From NCBI GenBank assembly GCA_025808415.1, contig CP075525.1:124001-188000 (forward strand): DNA of 64,000 nucleotides. The letters run 5' to 3'. The DNA comes from Cyclobacteriaceae bacterium (GTDB lineage: Bacteria; Bacteroidota; Bacteroidia; Cytophagales; Cyclobacteriaceae). The position numbers and the translations under genes are program-made. The notes under the pieces were generated by a model. It worked only from the letters and a program-made list of their open reading frames with translations. It was not told the DNA's origin and ran no database searches. This document shows positions 46,697-55,127 of this stretch, piece by piece (positions within the stretch are counted from its first letter, which is position 1; every line of letters begins with the position of its first letter).

Positions 46697-46749
46697 AATC
46701 TATTTCAATCCATTGCAACCGCTTCGCTTGAATAGGTGTCTAAAGAATC

Positions 46750-47130
46750 ATGAAGCCGTTATTCGTTTACGTTATAACAATTACTGCAATTGTCGGCACT
46801 GCTTTTCAATGTGGTACCGATCCTTCACCAACGAATTGTTCTGTTCCGGCCATTGTTCGCGACCTTTCCGGGTTGGACGGTTGCGGTTTTGTGTTCGAAC
46901 TGAATGATGGAACAAGACTTATTCCTGTTTGGGAATGGGGTTGGTGTGGAACGCCCCCCGTACCTCAGGGGGCATCGCAAGACCCTCTTTATAATTTTGA
47001 ATTTTGGGAAGGCCGGGCTGTATTACTGGAGTACGTTGAACGAAAAGATTTCGCCACTGTTTGCATGGCCGGCAAAACCGTAAAAATCACATGCCTTAAG
47101 GAAGGGCCGTATCCTATGCCTACAAACTAA
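46750..47130 (+). CDS. Secreted cysteine-rich hypothetical protein, possibly a lipoprotein
   Basis: 126 residues. The hydrophobic start (FVYVITITAIVGTAFQC) could be a lipoprotein signal with Cys21, although Gln at -1 is unusual. The mature part has five more Cys (TNCSVP, LDGCGFVFE, WGWCGTPP, TVCMAG, ITCLKEG), which could form disulfides. I recognise no family. Likely a small envelope protein. It converges on the M20 gene with a two-base gap. Confidence 0.68.
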   Translation: MKPLFVYVITITAIVGTAFQCGTDPSPTNCSVPAIVRDLSGLDGCGFVFELNDGTRLIPVWEWGWCGTPPVPQGASQDPLYNFEFWEGRAVLLEYVERKDFATVCMAGKTVKITCLKEGPYPMPTN

Positions 47131-47132
47131 GT

Positions 47133-48431
47133 TTACTTCATAAACATGTAATCCAACGTTACATTAAGCATGGCTTTTAAACCGGTAAGCAAGCCGCCCT
47201 CATCAATCATAAAATCGGGTGTGTGGTGTGCGGGCACTTTTGTCGGATCCTGACCGGCAGGCATAGCACCAACAAAGAAGAAAAAGCCCGGTACTTTCTT
47301 TTGATAAAAAGCAAAATCCTCAGCTCCGGTTACCGGGGAAATACGAATTACGTTTCCTTCACCCGCTGCCTTTTGTAAACTGGCCACCATCTTTTCAGTA
47401 AGGGCAGGGTCATTAAATGTAACCGGTGTCTTTTTATCAATTACCACTTCGGCCGTTGCACCGGCACTTTCCGCAATATTCGTGGCTGTAAGCCTGATCT
47501 TCTCATGGATCTTTTCCTGCATGCTTTCGTCCAATGTTCGAATGGTGCCGGCCATAAATGCTTCTTCCGGAATGATATTTTCCCGAATACCTGCCTGTAT
47601 CCTGCCAATGGTTATTACAGCCGCTTCTTTTGTTAGCTCTGTTTGCCGGCTTACGATGGTTTGAATGCCCAAAATAATTTGTGCGCTTACCACGATCGGA
47701 TCAACTGACATCCACGGATAAGCCCCGTGTGATTGCCTGCCTTTTACAGTTATCGAAAACCAATCGGATGCGGCCATAACACCGGCAGGTTTATACGTGA
47801 TTCTTCCAAGCGGGGTAATAGACGAAATATGCATTCCAAAAATCACGTCCACTTTTGGATTGTCCAAAACCCCTTGCCTTACCATCAAGTCCGCTCCGCC
47901 TTCTTCTCCTGCTGGTGGTCCTTCCTCTGAGGGTTGGAAAATAAATTTGATGATGCCCCTTAACTCACTTTTATTCTTGGCAAGTACCGCTGCCGTGGCC
48001 ATTAACACAGCTACATGGGTATCGTGGCCACAAGCATGCATTACACCTGTTTCTTGTCCGTTAAAAACAGTTCGTTCTTTTGAAGCAAACGCCAGGCTGT
48101 TTCGTTCCGTTACCGGCAATGCATCAATATCTGCACGCAAGGCTATTACCGGTCCTGGTTTTCCTGTCCTCAGCAGACCAACCACACCTGTATGGGCAAC
48201 ACCGGTTTGAACTTCTATGCCTAATGATTTTAAATGTTCGGCAATTTTAGCGGATGTTTTAAATTCCCTATTGCCCAACTCCGGGTATTGATGGATATGC
48301 CTCCTCCACTCGATCATTTGTGGCTCAATGGTCTTGGCCATTTGGTCCACTTTTGCCTGAAGCTTAGGGTTTATTTGTGCAAAACAGAATGCTGTGAAGA
48401 GAAGTAAAATTCCGCTAATGATGCTTTTCAT
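47133..48431 (-). CDS. Secreted M20D amidohydrolase (N-acyl-L-amino-acid amidohydrolase)
   Basis: 432 residues with a signal peptide (ISGILLLFTAFCFAQ). Motifs of M20D: WRRHIHQYPELGNREF, ALRADIDALPV, MHACGHDTH with the metal ligands, QPSEEGPPAGEEGGADLM with the catalytic Glu, and HHTPDFMIDE at the end. It hydrolyses N-acyl amino acids, hippurate-like compounds or IAA conjugates; the exported form is common in Bacteroidota. Confidence 0.94.
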   Translation of the reverse strand: MKSIISGILLLFTAFCFAQINPKLQAKVDQMAKTIEPQMIEWRRHIHQYPELGNREFKTSAKIAEHLKSLGIEVQTGVAHTGVVGLLRTGKPGPVIALRADIDALPVTERNSLAFASKERTVFNGQETGVMHACGHDTHVAVLMATAAVLAKNKSELRGIIKFIFQPSEEGPPAGEEGGADLMVRQGVLDNPKVDVIFGMHISSITPLGRITYKPAGVMAASDWFSITVKGRQSHGAYPWMSVDPIVVSAQIILGIQTIVSRQTELTKEAAVITIGRIQAGIRENIIPEEAFMAGTIRTLDESMQEKIHEKIRLTATNIAESAGATAEVVIDKKTPVTFNDPALTEKMVASLQKAAGEGNVIRISPVTGAEDFAFYQKKVPGFFFFVGAMPAGQDPTKVPAHHTPDFMIDEGGLLTGLKAMLNVTLDYMFMK

Positions 48432-48493
48432 TTCAAACTGCTTTTAATTTGAATCAAGGTAGAAAAAAGGTAACCTTCGCCAAAGGCTTAGTT

Positions 48494-48817
48494 ATGCAGT
48501 GGATAAAAATATTTCCGGATGAAGCAACAGCACGTTTACGGATTATTGCTGACAAACCACAATTGGTGGTAATCGGGGAAAAGCGTATTTGCCTGACCCT
48601 TCACAACAATATCTTTTTTGCCGTTCAGGATCGGTGTACACACAATGGCGAATCATTAAGCAAAGGGCACGTGAATTACCTGGGTGAAGTGATCTGTCCG
48701 TGGCACAACTACAGGTTCTCTCTCCAAACCGGCCGTGAATCCTCATCGCGTTCGGCCGATTTGATCTCTTACCCCATCAGGATAAATGAAGATGGCTTTT
48801 TTATTGGTATCTTTTGA
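48494..48817 (+). CDS. Rieske [2Fe-2S] ferredoxin-like protein
   Basis: 107 residues from ATG 48494; an upstream TTG at 48449 is possible. The cluster ligands are Cys and His in CTHNGESLS and CPWHNYRFS, the C-x-H ... C-x2-H pattern of Rieske proteins. It resembles the small ferredoxins that feed oxygenases (NirD or BphF type), but no oxygenase is next to it. It overlaps the leader of the following gene. Confidence 0.9.
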   Translation: MQWIKIFPDEATARLRIIADKPQLVVIGEKRICLTLHNNIFFAVQDRCTHNGESLSKGHVNYLGEVICPWHNYRFSLQTGRESSSRSADLISYPIRINEDGFFIGIF

Positions 48818-48858
48818 CCGGTGAAAAATACAAACAACCAACTTGCGTTATCGTTAAG

Positions 48859-49839
48859 ATGAAATTTCTTCTAATTCTTTTTCTTCTTATTCCGGAACTA
48901 ACACAGGCCCAGTTGAACCATCAGGCTATATTGAATCAACTGAAGCCTGCCGGTTCACTACCGGATAAAATCCTTAGTACACGAAGTGCCGTGTTGTACA
49001 GTCCCAACCTCACAAAAAAAGAAATTGATGAACTGCATACCGGACTTTCACGAACAGGCATTGATGCCGTTGCTTATTTTGAAATTGATCGGGTTTTTGC
49101 CGGACGTGACATTGAACTCGCCTTTAGCGAGTATTTCACCACGCGTGAAATCGTTAATTTCCTAATCGTTGAAAAATCAAACCCGGGCTACAAGCTGGCC
49201 ATTACCACTTTCAACGGCCGAGAAAACTTGATTCAGGCAGGCCAAAGTGCTTGGACAATTGAAGATGTTTATTTAAAAGATGCCCTTCGTGTGCTGTATA
49301 GCACGGCATTGAATGCTTACCGAAAACAGAATTTGTTGATCAGTGATGTTGCGGAAACGCGGTTAACTGTTAATGTTATTTCCGGCAGGCGAACGGAAGC
49401 CTTTGCCACCGATTTAAAAGTTGACCGGCTGGCCGTTCAAAAATTTGGTGATGAGCAATTGGATCGCGAACTGGAGGAAATAATGAAAGATTATCCCTTC
49501 AAATACACCCTTGTGGATAGCAACATTCCGGAAAGTGAGTTGCGTAAACAAGGGATGTTCTACATTTTATGCATGATTCATTCCCGGGGACCCGTAGCCA
49601 AACAGTTACTGGGTTTTGAAGTAAGTGAAGCAGAGACGGCACTCGTTTCGGTTACCTACCCGAATGGGCTTGAACAACTGAAAACCATCCCTGCTACTAT
49701 GCCTGTTTTTAAATTCTATGCCCGGCAAATACAATTCAACAATGTCTTTTTGGGAACCCGTTGGGATGCAGACATTACCTGGCAGCAAGCCTTGAGAAAT
49801 TTTATCGTAGGCTTTAAGCGGGAATTGAGAATAAATTAG
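48859..49839 (+). CDS. Secreted protein of unknown function, 326 aa
   Basis: ATG 48859 opens a signal peptide (MKFLLILFLLIPELTQAQ). The rest is an alpha/beta protein without motifs I can assign; notable stretches are GRDIELAFSEYFTTREIVNF and KDYPFKYTLVDSNIPESELR. It may sit in the periplasm. Forty bases separate it from the Rieske gene on the same strand, so they may be co-transcribed, but a shared job is not evident. Confidence 0.7.
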   Translation: MKFLLILFLLIPELTQAQLNHQAILNQLKPAGSLPDKILSTRSAVLYSPNLTKKEIDELHTGLSRTGIDAVAYFEIDRVFAGRDIELAFSEYFTTREIVNFLIVEKSNPGYKLAITTFNGRENLIQAGQSAWTIEDVYLKDALRVLYSTALNAYRKQNLLISDVAETRLTVNVISGRRTEAFATDLKVDRLAVQKFGDEQLDRELEEIMKDYPFKYTLVDSNIPESELRKQGMFYILCMIHSRGPVAKQLLGFEVSEAETALVSVTYPNGLEQLKTIPATMPVFKFYARQIQFNNVFLGTRWDADITWQQALRNFIVGFKRELRIN

Positions 49840-49961
49840 CGTTAATTAGCTTTTGCAGGAGATACCGGAAAACCCTATTTCATCATTATCGTTGAATTGG
49901 TTAGGAAGTATTTCCCATTGGCATGATGCTTGCAACTGGTTTTTAACAAAAGCAGAAAGAT

Positions 49962-50348
49962 ATGAAGAAGTTGGTATTACTTGGCTTATTTGCCCTTACC
50001 CTTGGTCCCGTGCTTGCATACTCCTCAAGCATAGCCATTCAAACCTCAAAGCAATCTTCCATGCAGGTATATGTAAATGGAAAGCTTTACAATAAGCAGC
50101 CAGAAAATTTCGTGCGTGTTAAAGGTAATCCGGGTTCTTATAAAATTGAAGTGAAGGTGCTAAATCCTTACGACAAGGAATGGTATATGGTTCGCCAGGC
50201 CGTGCGTATTGAAAAGGGCTTTGAGTATTATTACAAAATCGAATTTTCCGAAGGGCAACGACCAAAGCTTAAGGCTATCAGAACCTATCCTGTTTACAGC
50301 CATTATTTTTTAAACCCGGCATTGTATAACCGCCACCCTACTTCTTAA
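49962..50348 (+). CDS. Secreted hypothetical protein, 128 aa
   Basis: A signal peptide (KLVLLGLFALTLGPVLA) precedes a single all-beta domain: QVYVNGKLYNKQPENFVRVK and GSYKIEVKVLNPYDKEWY, a pattern close to the PEGA-like or DUF4476-leading domains that decorate Bacteroidota surface proteins. C-terminal Tyr/Arg-rich tail. Function unknown. It overlaps the convergent membrane gene by 11 bases at the 3' ends. Confidence 0.68.
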   Translation: MKKLVLLGLFALTLGPVLAYSSSIAIQTSKQSSMQVYVNGKLYNKQPENFVRVKGNPGSYKIEVKVLNPYDKEWYMVRQAVRIEKGFEYYYKIEFSEGQRPKLKAIRTYPVYSHYFLNPALYNRHPTS

Positions 50349-50673
50349 CCTCCTTTTTTCGCGAACGGGTTAGCCACACAATAGCTAAAACAATTAATAG
50401 TACAGTAAAGGGCCTTGGGAAATAAACGTGGGGAAAATAATGCCCGCTCCAACTAAAAACTCCGCCAAAAATCCAGTTGAACACTTCAGCAATCGCACCC
50501 AACATTGCTCCTAAAATACCACCCAGTATGCCGAAAAAGCCTGCGATAATTCCTATTACAGCGCCAAATAATCCAATAGCTAAACCGAACAATCCGCCTG
50601 CTAAACCGATCCATAGGGGAAAGGTTACCAAAAGAATAATGAGCACTAAAGCATTTGAAGCAGATTTTGACAT
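50338..50673 (-). CDS. Glycine-zipper membrane protein, 111 aa
   Basis: Two or three hydrophobic helices; the middle one has Gly every three to four residues (GGLFGLAIGLFGAVIGIIAG), which favours tight helix packing. A C-terminal helix (FTVLLIVLAIVWL) ends in a basic cytoplasmic tail. I cannot assign a family; such proteins occur near envelope-stress genes. The 195 bases upstream to the next gene show nothing clear. Confidence 0.65.
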   Translation of the reverse strand: MSKSASNALVLIILLVTFPLWIGLAGGLFGLAIGLFGAVIGIIAGFFGILGGILGAMLGAIAEVFNWIFGGVFSWSGHYFPHVYFPRPFTVLLIVLAIVWLTRSRKKEVKK

Positions 50674-50868
50674 GGCTTGACTTTTCTCAAAAAGGTTTCC
50701 AAAAATCTATCCAAAAATTGAAATCCCTCAATTTGCTTGAAATTTGAAATTGCGTATCAAAGCATCCGATAGATTTGTCCACTTTCGTACAGGCACGGTG
50801 TTCGTAATTGTACCCAGAAAGCAAATCAATTAGTAAATTTCAATCCGTATTAATACAGCAAGTTTGAT

Positions 50869-52521
50869 TTGAAAAGCACCGCATTTAAATGGACATTTCT
50901 CTTTGCAATAGCCCACATTGCTGTCTTTGGTCAGCAGGTAATTGAAGGCAGGGTTATTGACAAGGAAACTCATCAGCCTGTTCCTTTTGCATCGATCGGT
51001 ATCGTTGGCACCTCTAAAGGCACAAGCTCAAATCTAAATGGGCAGTTTACGTTATCGGTTGAATTTCCCTTTACCTTAAAAATAAGTTGTGTCGGCTACG
51101 AATCGCAAACCATTCAATCTACTGAAGATACTTTACTCATCAAGTTAAAACCTGCTTCGATAGAACTGAGTGAAATTGTTATCTTCCGGAAAACTATCAA
51201 CCCGGGCAGAATTGTACAACGGGCTTTCGCCAACGTCATAAAAAATTACAGTACGCAACCTTTTTTGCAAAAATTTTTTTATCGTCATTACTGTAAAGAT
51301 GATGATGAATATGGCCGGTTAATAGAAGCCTCTGTAGATGTTTGGAAACACCGGGGCTACAAATCTGCTCAACAAATAGCCGGTGAAAAAGAAGAAATCC
51401 GGGTTACCCAACTTCGCAGGAGCCTGGATAATACAGTGGCCGCTCAAGGCCATGAACCCATTGCAATAGGCAATGTTTTGCAAGCCGATATCGTAGGTTA
51501 TCAAATCGTTGAAAAGGGGAAACAACTTTCATTTTATAATACGGTAAGCAACCTCAGGGCAGACTTTGATCGCTATAACTTTTCCTACGATGCTACCACG
51601 GTTTACGATGGACAAGAAGTATACCTTATCGCCTATGCCAGTAAAAAGGATTCTATACCTACTACCTCAGGCTACATTGATTCACCAAAAATTACGGGGC
51701 TGTTATACATAACAACCGATCGCTACGCCATTGTAAAAACCGAAGAAACAAAATCTGATGGACCCAATGTTATCCGCACCTCAGCCTATTACCGAAAGAC
51801 AGACGATAAATACTTCCCTTATCATTTTATCCGTGAAGGTGAGAGCCGGGCTTCAGATAACAGTGTGCATCAATATCATATTGAGTTAATGTCAACGGAA
51901 ATACGGTTTGGCATTGAAGAAAAGTTTGTTGGCAAAGAACCAGGCAAAGAGGAGTTGTTGAGAATACCCTACGATTCAGGTTATTGGAAAACCAACACCG
52001 TTCTAAAAACAACGCCATTGGAAGATAAAATTATTCGTGACCTGGGTGGTGGTCAATCATTAAATAAACAATTTTACCGTTATCAACAATACGAGTGGAG
52101 CACAACAGACGGAGGGCAAAACGGAGAAGAAAAATTTAAATGGCTAAAAGATCACAGCGCAGGCAGTAAAATTCTACTTCTTGTCTTCTGGGGCAATCCG
52201 TGTGATTTGTCGTGTGTTGTAGAACTTGAACATGCCAAGCGCCTGCAAAGACAGTTCAGAAAAAACCTTGCTGTGGTAATGATTGCTCTAGAAAACGATG
52301 AGGCCAAATGGAAACAACTCGTTTCTAAATACAATTTGTTTGCAGATGGAATCATAAACTACCGGGTTGATTCCCATTCAGAGGTTAAGCGATTGTATAC
52401 TATTAAAGAAACCCCAGCTTACATTTTACTCAACAGTAGTGGTGATGTTCATAGTGAAACCTTGCGCCCTGGCAATGCCCTTTTAGAAAATGAGATCAGG
52501 GTTTTGATCGACCAGAGATAA
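50869..52521 (+). CDS. CarboxypepD_reg-like protein with a C-terminal TlpA/redoxin-like domain
   Basis: 550 residues from a TTG start. A signal peptide (ending AVFGQQ) is followed by a carboxypeptidase regulatory-like domain at about residues 23-105 (GRVIDKETHQPVPFASIGI) and a long middle region typical of Bacteroidota outer-membrane CarboxypepD_reg proteins. From about residue 430 the sequence becomes thioredoxin-like: ILLLVFWGNPCDLSCVVELE has a C-x3-C in place of CxxC, and ETPAYILLNSSGDV supplies the cis-Pro loop. The fusion is uncommon to my knowledge. No TonB plug or barrel is present. Confidence 0.78.
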   Translation: MKSTAFKWTFLFAIAHIAVFGQQVIEGRVIDKETHQPVPFASIGIVGTSKGTSSNLNGQFTLSVEFPFTLKISCVGYESQTIQSTEDTLLIKLKPASIELSEIVIFRKTINPGRIVQRAFANVIKNYSTQPFLQKFFYRHYCKDDDEYGRLIEASVDVWKHRGYKSAQQIAGEKEEIRVTQLRRSLDNTVAAQGHEPIAIGNVLQADIVGYQIVEKGKQLSFYNTVSNLRADFDRYNFSYDATTVYDGQEVYLIAYASKKDSIPTTSGYIDSPKITGLLYITTDRYAIVKTEETKSDGPNVIRTSAYYRKTDDKYFPYHFIREGESRASDNSVHQYHIELMSTEIRFGIEEKFVGKEPGKEELLRIPYDSGYWKTNTVLKTTPLEDKIIRDLGGGQSLNKQFYRYQQYEWSTTDGGQNGEEKFKWLKDHSAGSKILLLVFWGNPCDLSCVVELEHAKRLQRQFRKNLAVVMIALENDEAKWKQLVSKYNLFADGIINYRVDSHSEVKRLYTIKETPAYILLNSSGDVHSETLRPGNALLENEIRVLIDQR

Positions 52522-52586
52522 CATTAATTAATCTGATAATCCGTAAAGATACCTAAAACGAATATGCTCCAGGGCCGCATGGCCCC

Positions 52587-52665
52587 GTATACTCATCCAA
52601 CGCTGTGCCCAATCCGCACTTGCCTCGCCAGTCCGAAGATTGGCCAAGGCGTTTTCTGAGTATAC
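52587..52665. repeat. 79-base symmetric hairpin of three stems with 3x3 and 5x5 internal loops
   Basis: GTATACTCA (52587-52595) pairs with TGAGTATAC (52657-52665), AACGC (52599-52603) with GCGTT (52649-52653), and CCAATC (52609-52614) with GATTGG (52638-52643). The two internal loops are 3+3 and 5+5 bases, so the arms stay in register; the terminal loop is 23 bases. It is richer in G+C than its surroundings. It could be a structured RNA, a small palindromic mobile element or a recombination site; nothing identifies which. Confidence 0.7.
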
Positions 52666-52741
52666 TGAAAATAAATTCACGTTCAAATAGTTAGTGAATT
52701 ATAGTGGTATGATTACGGACTATCAGCTTAATTAAAAAACA

Positions 52742-52767
52742 AAAACCCGGAATTATTCCCGGGTTTT
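52742..52767 (-). terminator. Terminator of the fad operon
   Basis: AAAACCCGG and CCGGGTTTT pair around an eight-base loop; on the minus strand a T-rich run follows. It lies 60-90 bases past the fadE stop codon. Confidence 0.85.
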
Positions 52768-52827
52768 AGTGTTGTTAGTTGAAAGTTATTAGGACGCTCC
52801 TATCAACTATAAACTAAGAACTAACAA

Positions 52828-54630
52828 CTAAAAAGGATATGCCCCTTTCTCAATCACATAATTTGCCACTTTTCTTCTGGCTTCCTTCAGGTTATAGGGT
52901 TCAATTTTGGTAAAGCGTTTCAGGCCCATCAGCATCAGGCGCTGCTCATCACCCTCGGCAAAGGATGTAATTGCTTCGCGACCGGCAGCGGCAGCTTTGT
53001 TCACCGCATGGTGTAAGTAGATGATCGCCATTTCCTGCTGCATTTCACAAGCCTTTTCGCCTCGCTGGCCAATCAATTTTTCCACGCGTAGCAACGTTGA
53101 TTCAGCCACATACCCTTCAATAAGCATATCGGCAAGGTTCATTAAAATTTCCTGCTCATCCGAAAGTTTCATCATAAACTTTTGCACAGCCGCACCGGCT
53201 ACCATCAGTCCGGCCTTTTTCAGGTTGGTCAGTACTTTCTTTTCTTTCACAAACACCCCTTCCTCTTCGCTGGCTCCGAAATCCGGAATCGACATCAACT
53301 CCTTCTGAACGGCCATGGCCGGGTTCATCAAATCGAGCGAGCCTTTCATGGCCCGCTTCAAAATCATATCGATAGTAAGTAGGCGGTTGATTTCGTTGGT
53401 GCCTTCAAATATCCGGTTAATGCGTGCATCTCGGTACGCGCGATCCATCGGACCTTCGGCCGAAAAGCCCATGCCTCCATAAATCTGTACGCCTTCATCA
53501 ACGGTAAAGTCAAGTACTTCGGAACCATGAACTTTCAGAATGGCGCATTCAATGGCAAATTCTTCCAGCGCTTTTAATCTGGCTTTACCCGGCTCCATGC
53601 CCCCGGCTACATAGGCATTGTACGCATCATCAATGTTCTGCGAGGCCCGGTAGTGGGCTGATTCAGAAGCAAACACTTTGGTGCACATCTCAGCAATTTT
53701 ATGCTTGATTGCGCCAAAGTTGGCTATGGATGTTCCGAACTGTTTGCGCTCTTTGGCATAATTTACAGCCGTTGAAATAGTCTTCTTACTTCCTCCAACC
53801 GCGGCAACGCCAAGTTTAATACGGCCGATGTTGAGGATGTTCACGGCAATCTTGAAACCGTTTTCGCGTTCGCTCAGCATATTTTCTACAGGCACCTTGC
53901 AATCGTTGAAGAAAATCTGGCGCGTAGAAGAACCCTTAATCCCCATCTTCTTTTCCTCTTCGTTCATAGTTATGCCCCCAAAAGCTTTTTCCACAATAAA
54001 GGCACTCAGGTTTTTGTCGTTATCAATCTTGGCAAACACCACGTACACATCGGCAAAGCCTCCGTTGGTAATCCACATTTTTTGTCCGTTGATGATGTAG
54101 TGCTTACCGTCCGCGCTGAGCGTGGCTTTTGTTTTACCGGAGTTGGCATCCGAGCCCGAGTCGGGTTCGGTTAAACAGTACGCTGCTTTCCATTCACCCG
54201 ATGCGAGTTTGGGAATATATTTTTTCTTCTGCTCTTCATTTCCATAATACAAAATCGGTAATGTGCCGATGCCGGTGTGTGCCGAAATACCCACGGCAAA
54301 AGAGTGGCCCGCACCCAGCACTTCCGCCACCAGCATAGCCGTATTGAAATCCATACCGAAGCCACCATATTCCTGCGGAACAGATGTTCCCAATAATCCA
54401 AGCTCACCGGCCTTATCCAGTAATGAAGGCATTAACTCAGGATGTTTCATGGAATCAATCTCATCCAGACGTGGATGAATTTCCTTTTTCAAAAAATCCT
54501 CGCACTGCTGCTTGATCATCAGTTGCTCTTCATTGAATTCTTCAGGAATGAAGATTTCATTTGCCTGTGTTTCGCGAATCAAAAATTCGCCTCCTTTAAT
54601 TGCGCTGTTAGTCTTTACTGCTGCTTCCAT
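52828..54630 (-). CDS. fadE: Acyl-CoA dehydrogenase FadE
   Basis: 600 residues, the long form found in fadNAE operons. The dehydrogenase core has CLTEPDSGSDANSGKT and WITNGGFADVYVV for FAD and substrate binding, YAKERKQFGTSIANF, and the catalytic Glu region in YGGMGFSAEGPMDRAYRDAR followed by IFEGTNEINR. A C-terminal extension of about 180 residues is typical of this clade. It makes trans-2-enoyl-CoA in the first step of beta-oxidation. Last gene of the operon; no etf genes are in the window. Confidence 0.95.
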   Translation of the reverse strand: MEAAVKTNSAIKGGEFLIRETQANEIFIPEEFNEEQLMIKQQCEDFLKKEIHPRLDEIDSMKHPELMPSLLDKAGELGLLGTSVPQEYGGFGMDFNTAMLVAEVLGAGHSFAVGISAHTGIGTLPILYYGNEEQKKKYIPKLASGEWKAAYCLTEPDSGSDANSGKTKATLSADGKHYIINGQKMWITNGGFADVYVVFAKIDNDKNLSAFIVEKAFGGITMNEEEKKMGIKGSSTRQIFFNDCKVPVENMLSERENGFKIAVNILNIGRIKLGVAAVGGSKKTISTAVNYAKERKQFGTSIANFGAIKHKIAEMCTKVFASESAHYRASQNIDDAYNAYVAGGMEPGKARLKALEEFAIECAILKVHGSEVLDFTVDEGVQIYGGMGFSAEGPMDRAYRDARINRIFEGTNEINRLLTIDMILKRAMKGSLDLMNPAMAVQKELMSIPDFGASEEEGVFVKEKKVLTNLKKAGLMVAGAAVQKFMMKLSDEQEILMNLADMLIEGYVAESTLLRVEKLIGQRGEKACEMQQEMAIIYLHHAVNKAAAAGREAITSFAEGDEQRLMLMGLKRFTKIEPYNLKEARRKVANYVIEKGAYPF

Positions 54631-54648
54631 ATTGTATAAGTTGTTCGT

Positions 54649-54675
54649 TCTTAGTTGTTAGTTGTTAGTTATTAG
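54649..54675. repeat. TTAGTTGTT tandem repeat, left flank of the four-helix-bundle gene
   Basis: Imperfect 6-7-base units (TTAGTTG-TTAGTTG-TTAGTTA-TTAG) overlap the last codon of the four-helix-bundle gene and lie 20-45 bases before the fadE ATG. It is the inverted partner of the copy at 55096. Confidence 0.75.
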
Positions 54676-55095
54676 TTTTCGAGATTGTGGTCACCTAAAT
54701 GTTCGTGCACCTGACTAAATTTCTCGGTGCTTTTGCTTTGATAATAATTGATAAATCTGTTCAGTAATCTCTTACAAGATTTTACGTCTGCTATTGTTTG
54801 ATCCAATTCTTCCTTAGAAATATATTTCAGATCTGCTGCAATCAGTATCCTGTGTTTCAACTTCATACAAGCTGCCTCTGGAGATAAAAAATAGTTGAAT
54901 TGAGTCTTTAAAATGATTCCTTCCACAGCCTTCAGCAATATTAGATGGAATGGAGACTGCTACGCGCCTTAGTTGATTGACTAATCCAAATTGTTCTTCC
55001 TTCGGAAAACTCCTGGTTAGTTCATAGATGCGCTGAACCAAACTTTTCGCTTGTTTCCAAACTTCTAAATCCTGGTATGTCTCAACTTTTCCCAT
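54672..55095 (-). pseudogene. Four-helix-bundle protein (23S rRNA IVP/S23 family), frameshifted
   Basis: From ATG 55095 the frame reads MGKVETYQDLEVWKQAKSLV up to SLYEVETQ; near 54849-54852 one extra base shifts it, and the rest (ILIAADLKYISKEELDQ, LLNRFINYYQS) is in the next frame, ending at 54672. The joined product of about 140 residues is a complete IVP-like four-helix bundle. The length of 424 bases equals 141 codons plus one base. Removing one G from CAGG restores it. It interrupts the fadA-fadE pair and is flanked by inverted TTAGTTGTT-type repeats, suggesting insertion as a cassette. Confidence 0.85.
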
Positions 55096-55127
55096 CTAAC
55101 AACTAAAAACTATCAACCAACAACTAA
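55096..55127. repeat. CTAACAACT tandem repeat, right flank of the four-helix-bundle gene
   Basis: CTAACAACTA and CCAACAACTAA units fill the whole gap between the four-helix-bundle ATG and the fadA stop, and contain that stop codon. Opposite orientation to the copy at 54649. Confidence 0.75.

Larger units (their letters stand above)
52522..52827. other. 306-base convergent intergenic region with several secondary structures
   Basis: No gene. In order it holds a small hairpin GGGCC/GGCCC (52572-52585), the three-stem symmetric hairpin 52587-52665, the fad-operon terminator 52742-52767 and the first TTAGTTGTT-type palindrome up to the fadE stop. Confidence 0.7.

Noticed and set aside
52595..52656. 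attC (integron) recombination site within the symmetric hairpin
   Set aside because: ATCCAAC fits RYYYAAC, but the partner GTTTTCT does not fit GTTRRRY, and no integrase or cassette array is present.
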